Assembly: GCF_030052815.1 (NCBI RefSeq) | Contig: NC_079495.1 | Location: 57,142,773-57,206,772 of the forward strand | Reading direction: 5' to 3' | DNA length: 64,000 nt | Origin: Hevea brasiliensis | Taxonomy: Eukaryota > Streptophyta > Magnoliopsida > Malpighiales > Euphorbiaceae | In this document: positions 12,201 through 24,200 of the stretch, one piece after another | Layout: the number at the start of each line of letters is the position of its first letter | How positions within the stretch are numbered: position 1 is the stretch's first letter | Notes under the pieces: model-generated | The model's database searches: none | What the model saw: only the letters and a program-made list of their open reading frames with translations | Told to the model about the DNA's origin: nothing | Translations under genes and position numbers: made by a program

Positions 12201-13767
12201 TCGGCGACCAAGGTCTCTCCTGAGCTGGGTAGTGAGAACAAATAGTCACCCTATATTGATGACCTGCTTTGATACCATGTAGAAAGAGATGATTCTTATT
12301 GATTTCAATTAATCTGCACATGGGTATATATATACAATTGATTCCTATAATTGTGTTCTACTAATTAGGAAGAAATCCTAAATAAGAAATCCTAAATAGG
12401 AATACAGAATACAAAATATACAGAAAAATAATATAGTGATTGACTTTCCATAACATAGTGATTGACTTTCCATAACATAGTTGAACGACCAAGCATAAAG
12501 CCAAATTGATTTGGAGAGATAGAAGTGTCATGACGTAGTCGATGTTCCACAACTCTCTCCCACAACTTCATAGTATGGCTCATGAATTTAATTCCCCTAT
12601 AGTTTGAGCAACTCTGTATGTCTCCTTTATTTTTAAAAAATAGGTACTAAAATATTCATTCTTCATTCATCAAGCATTTTCTTGGAGTTTAGAATCTTAT
12701 TAAACAATTTAGTTAACCATGCCACTCTCATATCTCTCAAACACTTCCACACTTCAATTGGTATTCCATCGGGTCCACAGGCTTTATCCACTTTCATTCT
12801 CTTAAGTGCCTCCTTTGCTTCTAAATATTTAATTCTTCTAGTATAATTCACATTCTTTTCTATTGCTCTGTAGTCTATATTCACGCTATTACCACTTTGA
12901 CTATTGTTAAAGAGATCATCAAAATAATTTCTCCATCTTTCTTTAATGTCCTCATCTTTCACCAATACTTTCCCTCTTTATCCTTAATGCACCTAACTTG
13001 ATTGAGATCTTGACATTTTTTTTTCTCTTCTCCTTACTAATCTATAAATATCTTTCTCCCCTTCTTTAATTCCAAGTTTCTCATATAACTTTTCAAAGGC
13101 CTGCGCTCTTGCTTGACCAACTGCCTTTTTTTTCTCTTTCTTTGCTATCTTGTACTATTCATATGCCTCATTATTATCACACTTAGATAATTTTTTATAC
13201 AACTCCCTCTTTCTCTTCACTGCTTTTTATACTTCCTCATTCCAGCACCATCCCAGCTTCCATGCTTCAGACTCGAGAAGCTCATTTTTGAACCTCACTT
13301 GCTTTACTCCTTTGAACTCCCACCACTTTATTCGAGCTACACTATTTCTTCTAACCTTACTTGAATTGTTCCTAAACTTGACATCCAAGACCACTAACCG
13401 ATTCATGATATTTCATAAATTTCAAATATGACCTATTCATCCCATGTTTCTTAAGCGAATAGCATGGTTGTTAGTGCAAGCATGAACCAACTTTATTACC
13501 AAGAGAAAATAACTCAACAATAGTTGAAAAAAAGTTTACTCCATATATGTAGAGAAACTAAAGAACTAGGGCAAGACAAAGTGGGAACATTATCTATGAA
13601 ATGAAGTTGATTGTTGTATACAACCTGAGATTGCAAGAACTTCACCAACATCTGCTGTGGAATAGCTCAATCCGCCATTCTTCCTAGGACTAACTGCCCA
13701 TAATGAGAAAATCTGAAGAAATAGTGTAAGAAATACTGAATATGAAAACAGATCACTAATTTATTTG

Positions 13768-13802
<35 letters not shown>

Positions 13803-16800
13803 GAAAGTCTTGCAAGCCAAAACACAATAAATTCTGTTTCAACCTAAGCTTCAAATTAAGCAATTGAAGCTACCAACATAAAGTACTTTTTTTCCTTATT
13901 TAAAAGTACAGGGCATAAACTTGGAAATAATCTCTCATAAATGAGAGAAACCTTGAGCAAACATTAAGAAATTTGAATGGCATAAGGCATGTGCATCTAA
14001 AATAAAATATTACTTCTCTAAAATCATCTAAATATGCACATGCACACATATTATAAAAATTATGATAAGATGGGATCAAAACTATAATCAATGACACTGT
14101 CATATAAAATGGATTACGATGAATTCATAAGAATTACCTCTGCATAGGCCATGTCATGAAGTTGGAACACACAATACACGATAATGGATGACATTAAGGG
14201 CCAATTTTTCAGCAGGCTTTCTTCAGAAACTAGGCTTTTTCCTTCATTCATTTCTGGCTTATCATATGAATCATGGCATTCTTCATCATTTCCTTTATGG
14301 TTGTGCAATGTTTCCTACAAGAATCTATAAATTTTTAGATCCGATGTCTATTTAGAGCCCACAGCAAGCAAGGCAGAGTATAACAGTAATGCAAGAAACA
14401 TGTAAAAAATGAAGAAAATGAAAACAAATACTTGTATGAATAGTGAATTACTGCAACACAGGCAAGAAAGACGGTCTTATTGCCCAGAAAATACAACAAA
14501 AAAAGGATTCCTAGTACATGAGACTTCTAGGAATTGGGAAGCAGGCTATTTTCATGGCTTGAGCCCAAGTCCTCCAGTCACAAACACTATAAAAGTGTTG
14601 AAAAAAAAAAGAAAAAGAAAAGAAAACATAGAGAAGGAAAAAGAATGAGATATTTGAAAATATACATGGCTTTGGTAGTTCCAAATCCGAATCTTAAAAC
14701 AAGATCATACTTTTTAGTTTCAAGGAGTTTTATCTTCAATGATGATGTTATGGAAAGTCAATCACTATGTTATGGAAAGTCAATCACTATATTATTTTTC
14801 TGTATATTTTGTATTCTGTATTCCTATTTAGGATTTCTTATTTAGGATTTCTTCCTAATTAGTAGAACACAATTATAGGAATCAATTGTATATATATACC
14901 CATGTACAGATTAATTGAAATCAATAAGAATCATCTCTTTCTACATGGTATCAGAGCAGGTCATCAATCTAGGGTGACTATTTGTTCTCACTACCCAGCT
15001 CAGGAGAGACCTTGGTCGCCGACCGGCCGTTTCAACCTCCTCATTCCACCACCGTGTGCTGTTGCCTGATCCAGTATAACCATTAAAGGACTTCTGAGGT
15101 TTGGCTCTCAGATCCTATTTCGGTATTTGCTTGATTTGTGATTTTGGGTTATTTTGCTGCTATAAGCACTTTGGATTAGCGTTTCGGTTAGTTTTCTTTG
15201 TCTCAACAAATGGCAGACAATAAGAATATTATTTCTGATGTGATTCCGGTGATGACTAAGATCACGGAACACAAACTTAATGGTTCGAATTACCTGGAGT
15301 GGAGTAAGACTGTTAGGGTCTATTTGCGTAGCATTGATAAGGATGATCACCTTACTAAAGATCCACCCACTGATGATACACGACAAACTTGGCTAAGGGA
15401 GGATGCTCGATTGTTTTTGCAGCTTCGGAACTCGATTCATAGTGAGGTAATTAGTTTAATTAATCACTGTGAATTTGTTAAGGAATTGATGGATTACTTA
15501 GATTTTCTGTATTCTGGTAAAGGGAATATCTCCCGTATTTATGATGTTTGTAAGGCATTCTACCGTGCTGAGAAAGAGGATAAGTCTCTCACGGCTTATT
15601 TTATGGATTTTAAACGGGTATATGAGGAACTTAATGTATTGTTGCCTTTTAGTCCTGATGTGAAAGTTCAGCAGGCCCAACGGGAGCAACTGGCTGTTAT
15701 GAGTTTTCTTGCAGGCCTTCCTTCAGAGTATGAGACTGCTAAATCTCAGATTCTCTCCAGTACTGAGATTTCCTCTTTGCATGAAACGTTCACACGGTCC
15801 TTCGTACAGAGAGTACTCAATCTTCACAACTCATCAAGAGTGCTCTTATTAGCCGTAATCCAAATGGACAACAGGGTAATAGAAGAGGAAGTAGAGAAGG
15901 AATTACAGGCAACAGAAGTAATCAGCATAATGGAGAGGCTAGTTCTAATCAGGACTCGAGAGGAGTCATTTGTTATTATTGCCATGAGCCTGGCCATACA
16001 AAATATAATTGTTCGCAACTTCAGAGGAAAAATCAGCGATCACAGATGGCAAATATAGCAGCAGAGAATTTTACAGTATCTTCCTCTGAGAAAACTATTT
16101 TGGTATCTACAAAGGATTTTGCACAATTTTCCCAAGATCGTGCATCTCTAAAGCCTACCGTTTCCTCACATCGCGATCACGAGTCAGGTAAATCTACTCC
16201 ATGCCTTGTGTCTTCTTCATCCAAATGGGTTATTGATTCAGTGCGACATGCATCACATGACGTAATTCTAGTCTTCTATCCGCTTTTCAGTCTAATCTCA
16301 CTTCCTCATCATTACTTTAGCCGATGGTTCTACTTCTTGTGTCATGAGTTCGAATCATGAACCCGACTTCGTCAATTTCTTTGTCTTCTGTTTTGTGTCT
16401 ACCAAAATTCTCTTTTAATCTACTTTCTGTTAGTAAACTTACTCGTACCTAAAATTATTCTGTTTCCTTTTTTCCTGACCAGTGTTTGTTTCAGGATCTT
16501 ACGACGAAACAAATTATTGGTAGAGGACGCGAGTCAGGTGGTCTCTACACTCTGGAAAATCATGTACCGCGGTCTCTTGTTTGCTCCAGTACCTTAACAC
16601 CTCTTGAAGCTCATTGTAGATTGGGTCATCCTTCTTTGTCTACCATGAAGAAGCTGTGTCCTCAATTTCAGCCTTTATCAGTACTAGAATGTGAGTCGTG
16701 TCAGTTTGCAAAACATCATCGTTTGCCTTCTGTGTCTAGAGTCAATAAACGGGCTTCATCTCCTTTTGAGGTAGTTCATTCTGATGTTTGGGGTCCTTGT

Positions 16801-19800
16801 TCTGTTACATCTAAAACTGGATTTCGTTATTTTGTTACTTTTGTTGATGATTACTCTCGTGTTACCTGGTTATATTTAATGAAAAATCGTTCTGAGTTGT
16901 TTTCTATCTTTTGTGCCTTTTGTAATGAAATCAAAACTCAATTTAATATTTCTGTGCGCATATTAAGAAGTGACAATGCCAAAGAATACTTTTCAGCACA
17001 ATTTCAGCCTTATATGACACAAAATGGCATTCTTCATCAGTCTTCCTGTGTGGATACCCCATCCCAAAATGGCGTGGCCGAAAGAAAAAATCGTCATCTT
17101 CTTGAGGTAACTCGTGCTCTTCTTTTTCAGATGAAAGTACCTAAACACTTTTGGGCGGATGCAGTTTCCACGGCATGTTTTTTGATCAATCGTATGCCGT
17201 CTTCTGTCCTTAATGGGGATATTCCTTATACTACTTTGTTTCCTACAAAATCTTTGTTCCCTATTGAACCCCGTATTTTTTGTTGTACCTGTTTTATGCG
17301 TGATGTTCGTCCACAAATTACTAAATTGGACCCAAAATCTCTCAATTGTGTCTTCCTTGGGTACTCTCGACTCCAAAAAGGGTACCGTTGTTTCTCTCCT
17401 ACTCTTAATCGTTATCTTGTTTCTGCAGATGTCACATTTTTTGAGTCCACTCCATTTTTTCCTCCATCATCTGTGTATGAGAGTCAGGGGGAGGAGGATG
17501 ATCTCTTAATATATACTGTCCAACCAATGTCTAGTACTCTCCCACAGCCTGTTCCTTCTGTCTCTAGACCTACTCGACCTCCCGTTGTTCATGTTTATTC
17601 CAGGAGATTGGAGATTCCCCGACTGGATCCTCCACCGCCTACTTCGTTGGGAGATCCTGTACCTTATACTGATCATGATTCTGATCTAGACTTACCCATT
17701 GCTCTTCGTAAAGGTAAACGTTCATGTACTTACCCTATCTCTTCTTTTGTTTCTTATAATCAATTGTCTTCTTGTTCTCGGTGTTTTGTTACTTCTTTAG
17801 ACTCTGTTACTATCCCTAATACTGTTAATGAGGCACTGTCTCATCCTGGCTGGTGTGATGCTATGAAAGAGGAAATGGAGGCTTTAGATGCTAATGGTAC
17901 ATGGGAACTATTGCCTTTACCCACTGGTAAGAAAGCTATTGGTTGTAAATGGGTATATACAGTAAAGGTAAATCCTGATGGTTCTGTGGCTAGGTTAAAA
18001 GCACGCCTTGTAGCAAAAGGATATGCTCAGACATATGGGGTTGATTACTCTGATACTTTTTCTCCTGTAGCTAAACTTACTTCTATTCGCTTGTTTATCT
18101 CTTTAGCTGTGACATATGCTTGGCCCCTGCATCAATTGGATATCAAGAATGCTTTCCTTCATGGTGATCTTCAGGAGGAGGTGTATATGGAGCAACCACC
18201 TGGGTTTGTTGCTCAGGGGGAGTTGGGTAAAGTTTGTAGGCTTCGAAAGTCTCTTTATGGCTTGAAACAAAGTCCTAGGGCATGGTTTGGGAGATTCAGT
18301 GAAGCAGTACAGGAATTTGGTATGCAAAAGAGTAAGTGTGATCACTCAGTATTTTATAGGCAATCTGAGGCTGGTCTAATTCTCTTGGTAGTCTATGTGG
18401 ATGACATTGTCATCACTAGGAGTGACTCTGCAGGTATTTCATCTCTTAAAACCTTCCTCCAAACTCAGTTTCAGACCAAAGACTTGGGATTGTTAAAGTA
18501 TTTCTTGGGTATCGAAGTTATGAGAAGTAAGAAGGGTATTTTCTTGTCTCAAAGAAAATATGTCCTCGATCTATTGACAGAGACAGGAAAATTAGGTGCT
18601 AAGCCTTGTAGCGCACCAATGACTCCAACTTTACAATCAAGTAGCGGGGATAGTGAGTTGTTTGAAGATCCAGAGAGATACAGAGATTGGTAGGAAAATT
18701 GAACTACCTTACAGTCACTGCCCCGACATTGCTTATGCCGTTAGTGTGGTAAGTCGCTTTATGTCTTCCCAACTGTTGCTCATTGGGAAGCCTTGGAACA
18801 AAACTAGTGTTATATCAATGGCGCTCCAGGAAGAGGTTTGCTATATGGTAATCATGGGCATTTGAATGTTGAATGTTTTTCAGATGCCGACTGGGCTGGA
18901 TCTAAGGTTGACAGGAGGTCAACTACTGGATATTGCGTTTTTATTGGAGGAAATTTGGTGTCTTGGAGAAGCAAGAAGCAGAGTGTAGTTTCTCGATCTA
19001 GTGCTGAATCCGAATACAGAGCCATGGCACAATCAGTATGTGAGGTAATGTGGATACTTCAATTACTAGATGAGACAGGTTTTAAGACCTCCTGCTCGTG
19101 AAATTGTGGTGTGATAATCAAGCTGCTCTTCATATTGCTTCTAATCCGGTGTTTCATGAGCGAACCAAACATATTGAGATTGATTGTCACTTTATTCGTG
19201 AAAAGATTCAACAACAGATCATCTCAACATGACACATCAAAACTGGAGAGCAGTTAGGAGATATTTTCACAAAAGCTCTGAATGGAGCTAGGATTGACTA
19301 CATTTGTAACAAGTTGGGCATGATTAACATCTATGCTCCAACTTGAGGGGGAGTGTTATGGAAAGTCAATCACTATGTTATGGAAAGTCAATCACTATAT
19401 TATTTTTCTGTATATTTTGTATTCTGTATTCCTATTTAGGATTTCTTATTTAGGATTTCTTCCTAATTAGTAGAACACAATTATAGGAATCAATTTTATA
19501 TATATACCCATGTACAGATTAATTGAAATCAATAAGAATCATCTCTTTCTACAGATGAAAAGCCCCAATGTTGTAGTTGCAGTTACCCTTATATATATAA
19601 CAGGTTTTTTTTTTCTTTTTTTTTTTTTGAAAAGGTTAGCAGCCGTTAGATATGTTGTTGTGCTGCATATAAAACACAGAGTGGCAGACATTTATTCTGC
19701 CAAAGATGAGAACCAGTGAAGACTCTTACCCTTCCAGCCTCCATTTTTATGCTATATTTAAGATGAATCTACAAACATGGATTAATTTGCTAGGTCTCCA

Positions 19801-21216
19801 ATTTTTTTCGAAACCATTTAAGACATCTTCATAATTTCTTAAAGTAAATTATATATATACAACTCAACTCAACTAAGCCTTTATCCAAAAAATTTGGAGT
19901 CGGTTATATGGATTCTCTTTCTCACTCCAAACGATTTTGGGTTAAATCCTCGGAAATGTGTAATACTTCTAGGTCATGTTGTACTACTCTCCTCCAAGTC
20001 AGTTTAGGCCTACCCCTTCTTTTCTTTCTATCTTCTAACCTAATGTGCTCTACTTGTCTAACTGGAGCTTCCGTATGTCTACACTTCACATGACTAAACT
20101 ACCTCAATCTCCCTTCTCTCAACTTATTCTCAATTGGCACCACTCCTACCTTCTCTAATACTCTCAAAGTAAATTATATATGTAATTGAAAATTAATGGT
20201 AAATTAGAAGTTTAGCTTGATTAGATTACGTCTTCATTGTCTACTTTGTTTTGCACTAGCCACTTGAGTTGATTATTAATAATGTATATAAATCATGGAT
20301 TCAATGCCTTTATTGATTTTTTTTTTTTCTGAGATAGCTTTTCTTATTTATTTATGCTCATTAGTTAGTTGCATTTCTTAATTTTAATCAACTCAATCAT
20401 TATCTATTAGCTTACTTACATTTTGAAATTTTTATAGTAAAATGTATATAACAATAGACCACTACCATGACATAACAACCTTGATAGCACTGTTTATGTT
20501 ACTCAACCATGATCATCAGATCATGGCCACGACAGTGATTAAATCCAGGAATTCAAGAAATATAAGATGTCTGCCTCAAAAGTGAGAAAATGAGTCCTGG
20601 AAAGTTGAATTATTTGAAAAGGGTAGCCTTGATTTTTACATCTTTCTAGTCCTCTTATAATCACACAATGAAATGTAACTTGCCACAAAAAATGTGATTT
20701 TACAAGAACCTAATTTTAAAAACAAATTACCATAAAGAAAACAATTAACACAGTACATGCAGAGAAATTCAATCAAATAAAATGGTTTCATATAATAACA
20801 TACCGGAAGCGAAAAAGAAAGGACAAATACACCCAATCCAAAGATTGATATCAAAAGGCAAGGTAAAAAGTATGGAAACCTGCAATATCATTTATGTTTA
20901 ACAAATTTAGCATTAATTAAAAAATTAAAAAAAAAAGATGAAGCAAAGAGCAATATAAAATAAAATATAGAAAGACTGCAATATCATTTATGTTCAGAAA
21001 ATTTAGCTTTAATAAATAAAAAAAAAAAAAGATTGTTGTGATGAAGCAAAGAGCAAAATAATGTAAAACATAAAAAGACTGCATACCTCCCAAAAAGAGA
21101 ATCTTTAGGAAAAACGTTTTCATATTTCTCTGCAGGCTGCAAGCAATATGTTCAAAATTAATTAATCATAGCAACTAATAAATGTGTATATATATATATA
21201 TCATAGCAACTAATAA

Positions 21217-21276
<60 letters not shown>

Positions 21277-24200
21277 AAGAGAGAGAGAGTTGCACCAACT
21301 ACTGGAGGTTATATCAATTTTTTACCTGCTTAAATGAAGCTCTCATGATTTTCTAATGTTTAAGTATACTTCAAAATTGGGTTCGCTTTTTATTGAAGAG
21401 ACTAGCTGATAGATATCAAAGTAAAGGTGATACGAAGTATCTAAAAATCATACCTATAAGCAAATAAAGCACAAAAATGTGGAACTCTTCATTATAGTAT
21501 TATTATTTTTCTGTTTTGTTGTTTTGTTATATTAGATTAAGCAAATAGAAGACCGGCACATAAGATTTTTATAAGGAAACAAGTATTTGAATTAAGATAA
21601 TGATGACAATTAAATATTGTAGTCTATTTCTTAAATATAAATATATTATTATTTTTTATATGTAGGTAGATCATATTTAAAATAACTTTTATTTTCTTAT
21701 GTTGGATTCCTATACATGCATACATACATATAAGCATGAAGATCTCTTCAAATAAGCATGTTTCCTACAACCAAAATCTCCACATTCATTCTCAAACAAT
21801 AATAATATCGACAAATAAAAAATTTCAAAAATATCAAAAGCCGATACAACTATTAACAAAGAAGACAAAAGATTGAGTTGAATAATTCTTATGGTCTTAA
21901 TAGAAGACCGGCACATAAGATTTTTATAAGGAAACAAGTATTTGAATCAAGATAATGATGACAATTAAATATTGTAGTCTATTTCTTAAATATAAATATA
22001 TTATTATTTTTTATATGTAGGTAGATCATATTTAAAATAACTTTTATTTTCTTATGTTGGATTCCTATACATGCATACATACATATAAGCATGAAGATCT
22101 CTTCAAATAAGCATGTTTCCTACAACCAAAATCTCCACATTCATTCTCAAACAATAAAATATCGACAAATAAAAAATTTCAAAAATATCAAAAGCCGATA
22201 CAACTATTAACAAAGAAGACAAAAGATTGAGTTGAATAATTCTTATGGTCTTAATTCTGAAAGTGTCAAGCCAACCTATCTATACAAGAATTGAAAAATA
22301 CAAATATTATACACTGGAAAATTACATTTTACAAGAAAAACAAAAGCTTTTGTTATAGCCCTAATTAAGGAAATATATAATAAAGGGAAAAACACTAAAT
22401 TAGCAAAATATTGTCAATGCTCCCTCAAGATGGTGCATAGATATCTTGCATGCCCATCTCGCAAATTAAACCATTTAAAGATTTACTACAGATACCCTTA
22501 GTGAAAATATTAGCAAATTGATTTTTAGAGGTCATATGAAAGATATCTAGAATTCCACAATTTAGTTTCTCCTTAATGAAATGTTGATTGATTTCAATAT
22601 GCTGTGTTCGATCAGGTTGAATTGGACTGTGAGCAATGCTAACGGCAGTCCTATTATCAAAATATATGAACAATTTTGTTGAGAATTATAAGTCTAAGAG
22701 CGTGAATCGTCAAACTAGTAGGGCTACAAGCTGAAATAGGCTTGAAATTAGGCTCTCCTTCACCAAAATGACCTAAGCCATTTTTATTTGGTTTGTCAAC
22801 ACTTATATGCCTTTTAATTTTCTTATACATTGCCCATTTGGGACTTGTTCCCACAAGCCATATTCCAACACTCCCCTCAAGTGTGTTCAGGCTCAGCTCT
22901 GGCTCCTCTTGGATCTGCCCTCAAGGTCTACCTTGCTAGGCTTGCCCTACGAATCCACCTAAGTTTGACTCGATTAGCTAAGTTCATTGGGGCTCAGGCC
23001 ACCATGCTTTCTAGTCCCAGATTCACAGTCTTGGGGCCTCATTGCTCTGATATCATGTTGAGAATTACGGGCCAAAGAGTGTCAATCATCAAACTGATAG
23101 GGCTACTAGTTGAATTGGGCTTAAAATTGCGCTCTCCTTCACCAAGATGGCATAAGCCATTTTGGTTTGGTTTGCCAACACTTATATGTCTGTAGAAAGA
23201 GATGATTCTCCTTAATTTCAATTAATCTGTACATGGGTATATATATACAATTGATTCATATAATTGTGATCTACTAATTAGGAAGAAATCCTAAATAAGA
23301 AATCCTAAATAAGAATACAGAAAACAGAATATACAAAGAAATAATATTGTGATTGACTTTCCATTACACTCCCCCTCAAGTTGGAGCATAGATTTAATCA
23401 TGCCCAACTTGTTACAAATGTAGTTAATCCTAGCTCCATTCAGAGTTTTTGTGAAAATATCTCCTAACTGCTCTCCAGTTTTGATGTGTCCTGTTGAGAT
23501 GATCTGTTGTTGAATATTTTCACGAACAAAGTGACAATCAATCTCAATATGTTTGGTCCACTCATTAAACACCGAATTAGAAGCAATATGGAGAGCAACC
23601 TGATTACTACACCACAATTTCGCAGGCAGGGAGGTCTTAAAACCTATCTCATCTAGTAATTGAAGTATCCACATTACCTCACATACTGATTGTGCCACAG
23701 CTCTGTATTCGGATTCAGCACTAGATTGAGAAACTACACTCTGCTTCTTGCTTCTCCAAGACACCAAATTTCCTCCAACAAAAACGCAATATCCAGTAGT
23801 TGACCTCCTGTCAACCTTAGATCCAGCCCAGTCGACATCTGAAAAACATTCAACATTCAAATGCCCATAATTACCATATAACAAACCTCTTCCTGGAGCG
23901 CCCTTCAGATAACACAAGATTTGTCCCAAGGCTTCCCAATGAGCAACAGTTGGGAAAGACATAAATTGACTTACCACACTAACGGCATAAGCAATGTCAG
24001 GACGAGTGATTGTAAGGTAGTTTAATTTTCCTACCAATCTCCTGTATCTCTCTGGATCTTCAAACAACTCACTATCCCCTCTAACAGTTGTAAATTTGGA
24101 GTCATTGGTGCACTACAAGGCTTAACACCTAATTTCCTGTCTCTGTCAATAAATCGAGGACCTATTTTTTTTGAGACAAGAAATTACCCTTCTTACTTCT

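Larger units (their letters stand above)
7652..12477 (-). mobile_element. Copia element C, complete, young, coding broken
   Basis: 4826-bp Ty1/copia element on the same strand as the host gene, inserted into the LINE. LTRs 7652-7851 and 12278-12477 (200 bp each) differ at one position that I could find. Target duplication TAGTT lies at 7647-7651 and 12478-12482. The primer-binding site next to the 5' LTR reads TGGTATCAAAGC (12266-12277), one base off the usual TGGTATCAGAGC. A GAGGGGGAG polypurine tract precedes the 3' LTR. Gag, protease, integrase, RT and RNase H are all present, but in several frames. Confidence 0.93.
14746..19553 (+). mobile_element. Copia element D, complete, young, antisense in ZIFL intron 9
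   Basis: 4808-bp Ty1/copia element. LTRs 14746-14945 and 19354-19553 (200 bp each) differ at one base (ATTGTATA against ATTTTATA). Target duplication GATGA lies at 14741-14745 and 19554-19558. Primer-binding site TGGTATCAGAGC at 14946-14957 abuts the 5' LTR; polypurine tract GAGGGGGAG at 19345-19353. Same family and subfamily as copia C but opposite orientation. Confidence 0.95.

Noticed and set aside
14946..14957. tRNA-like 12-mer TGGTATCAGAGC, also at 35939, 59746 and 5769
   Set aside because: These are retrotransposon primer-binding sites, not tRNA genes; no cloverleaf surrounds them.
21546..22253. Two-copy repeat considered as LTRs of a tiny element
   Set aside because: The copies abut directly with no interior, no TG...CA ends and no primer-binding site; a simple tandem duplication.
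22830..23195. 121-codon plus-strand frame
   Set aside because: Lies across the TRIM interior and LTR; explained by that element.
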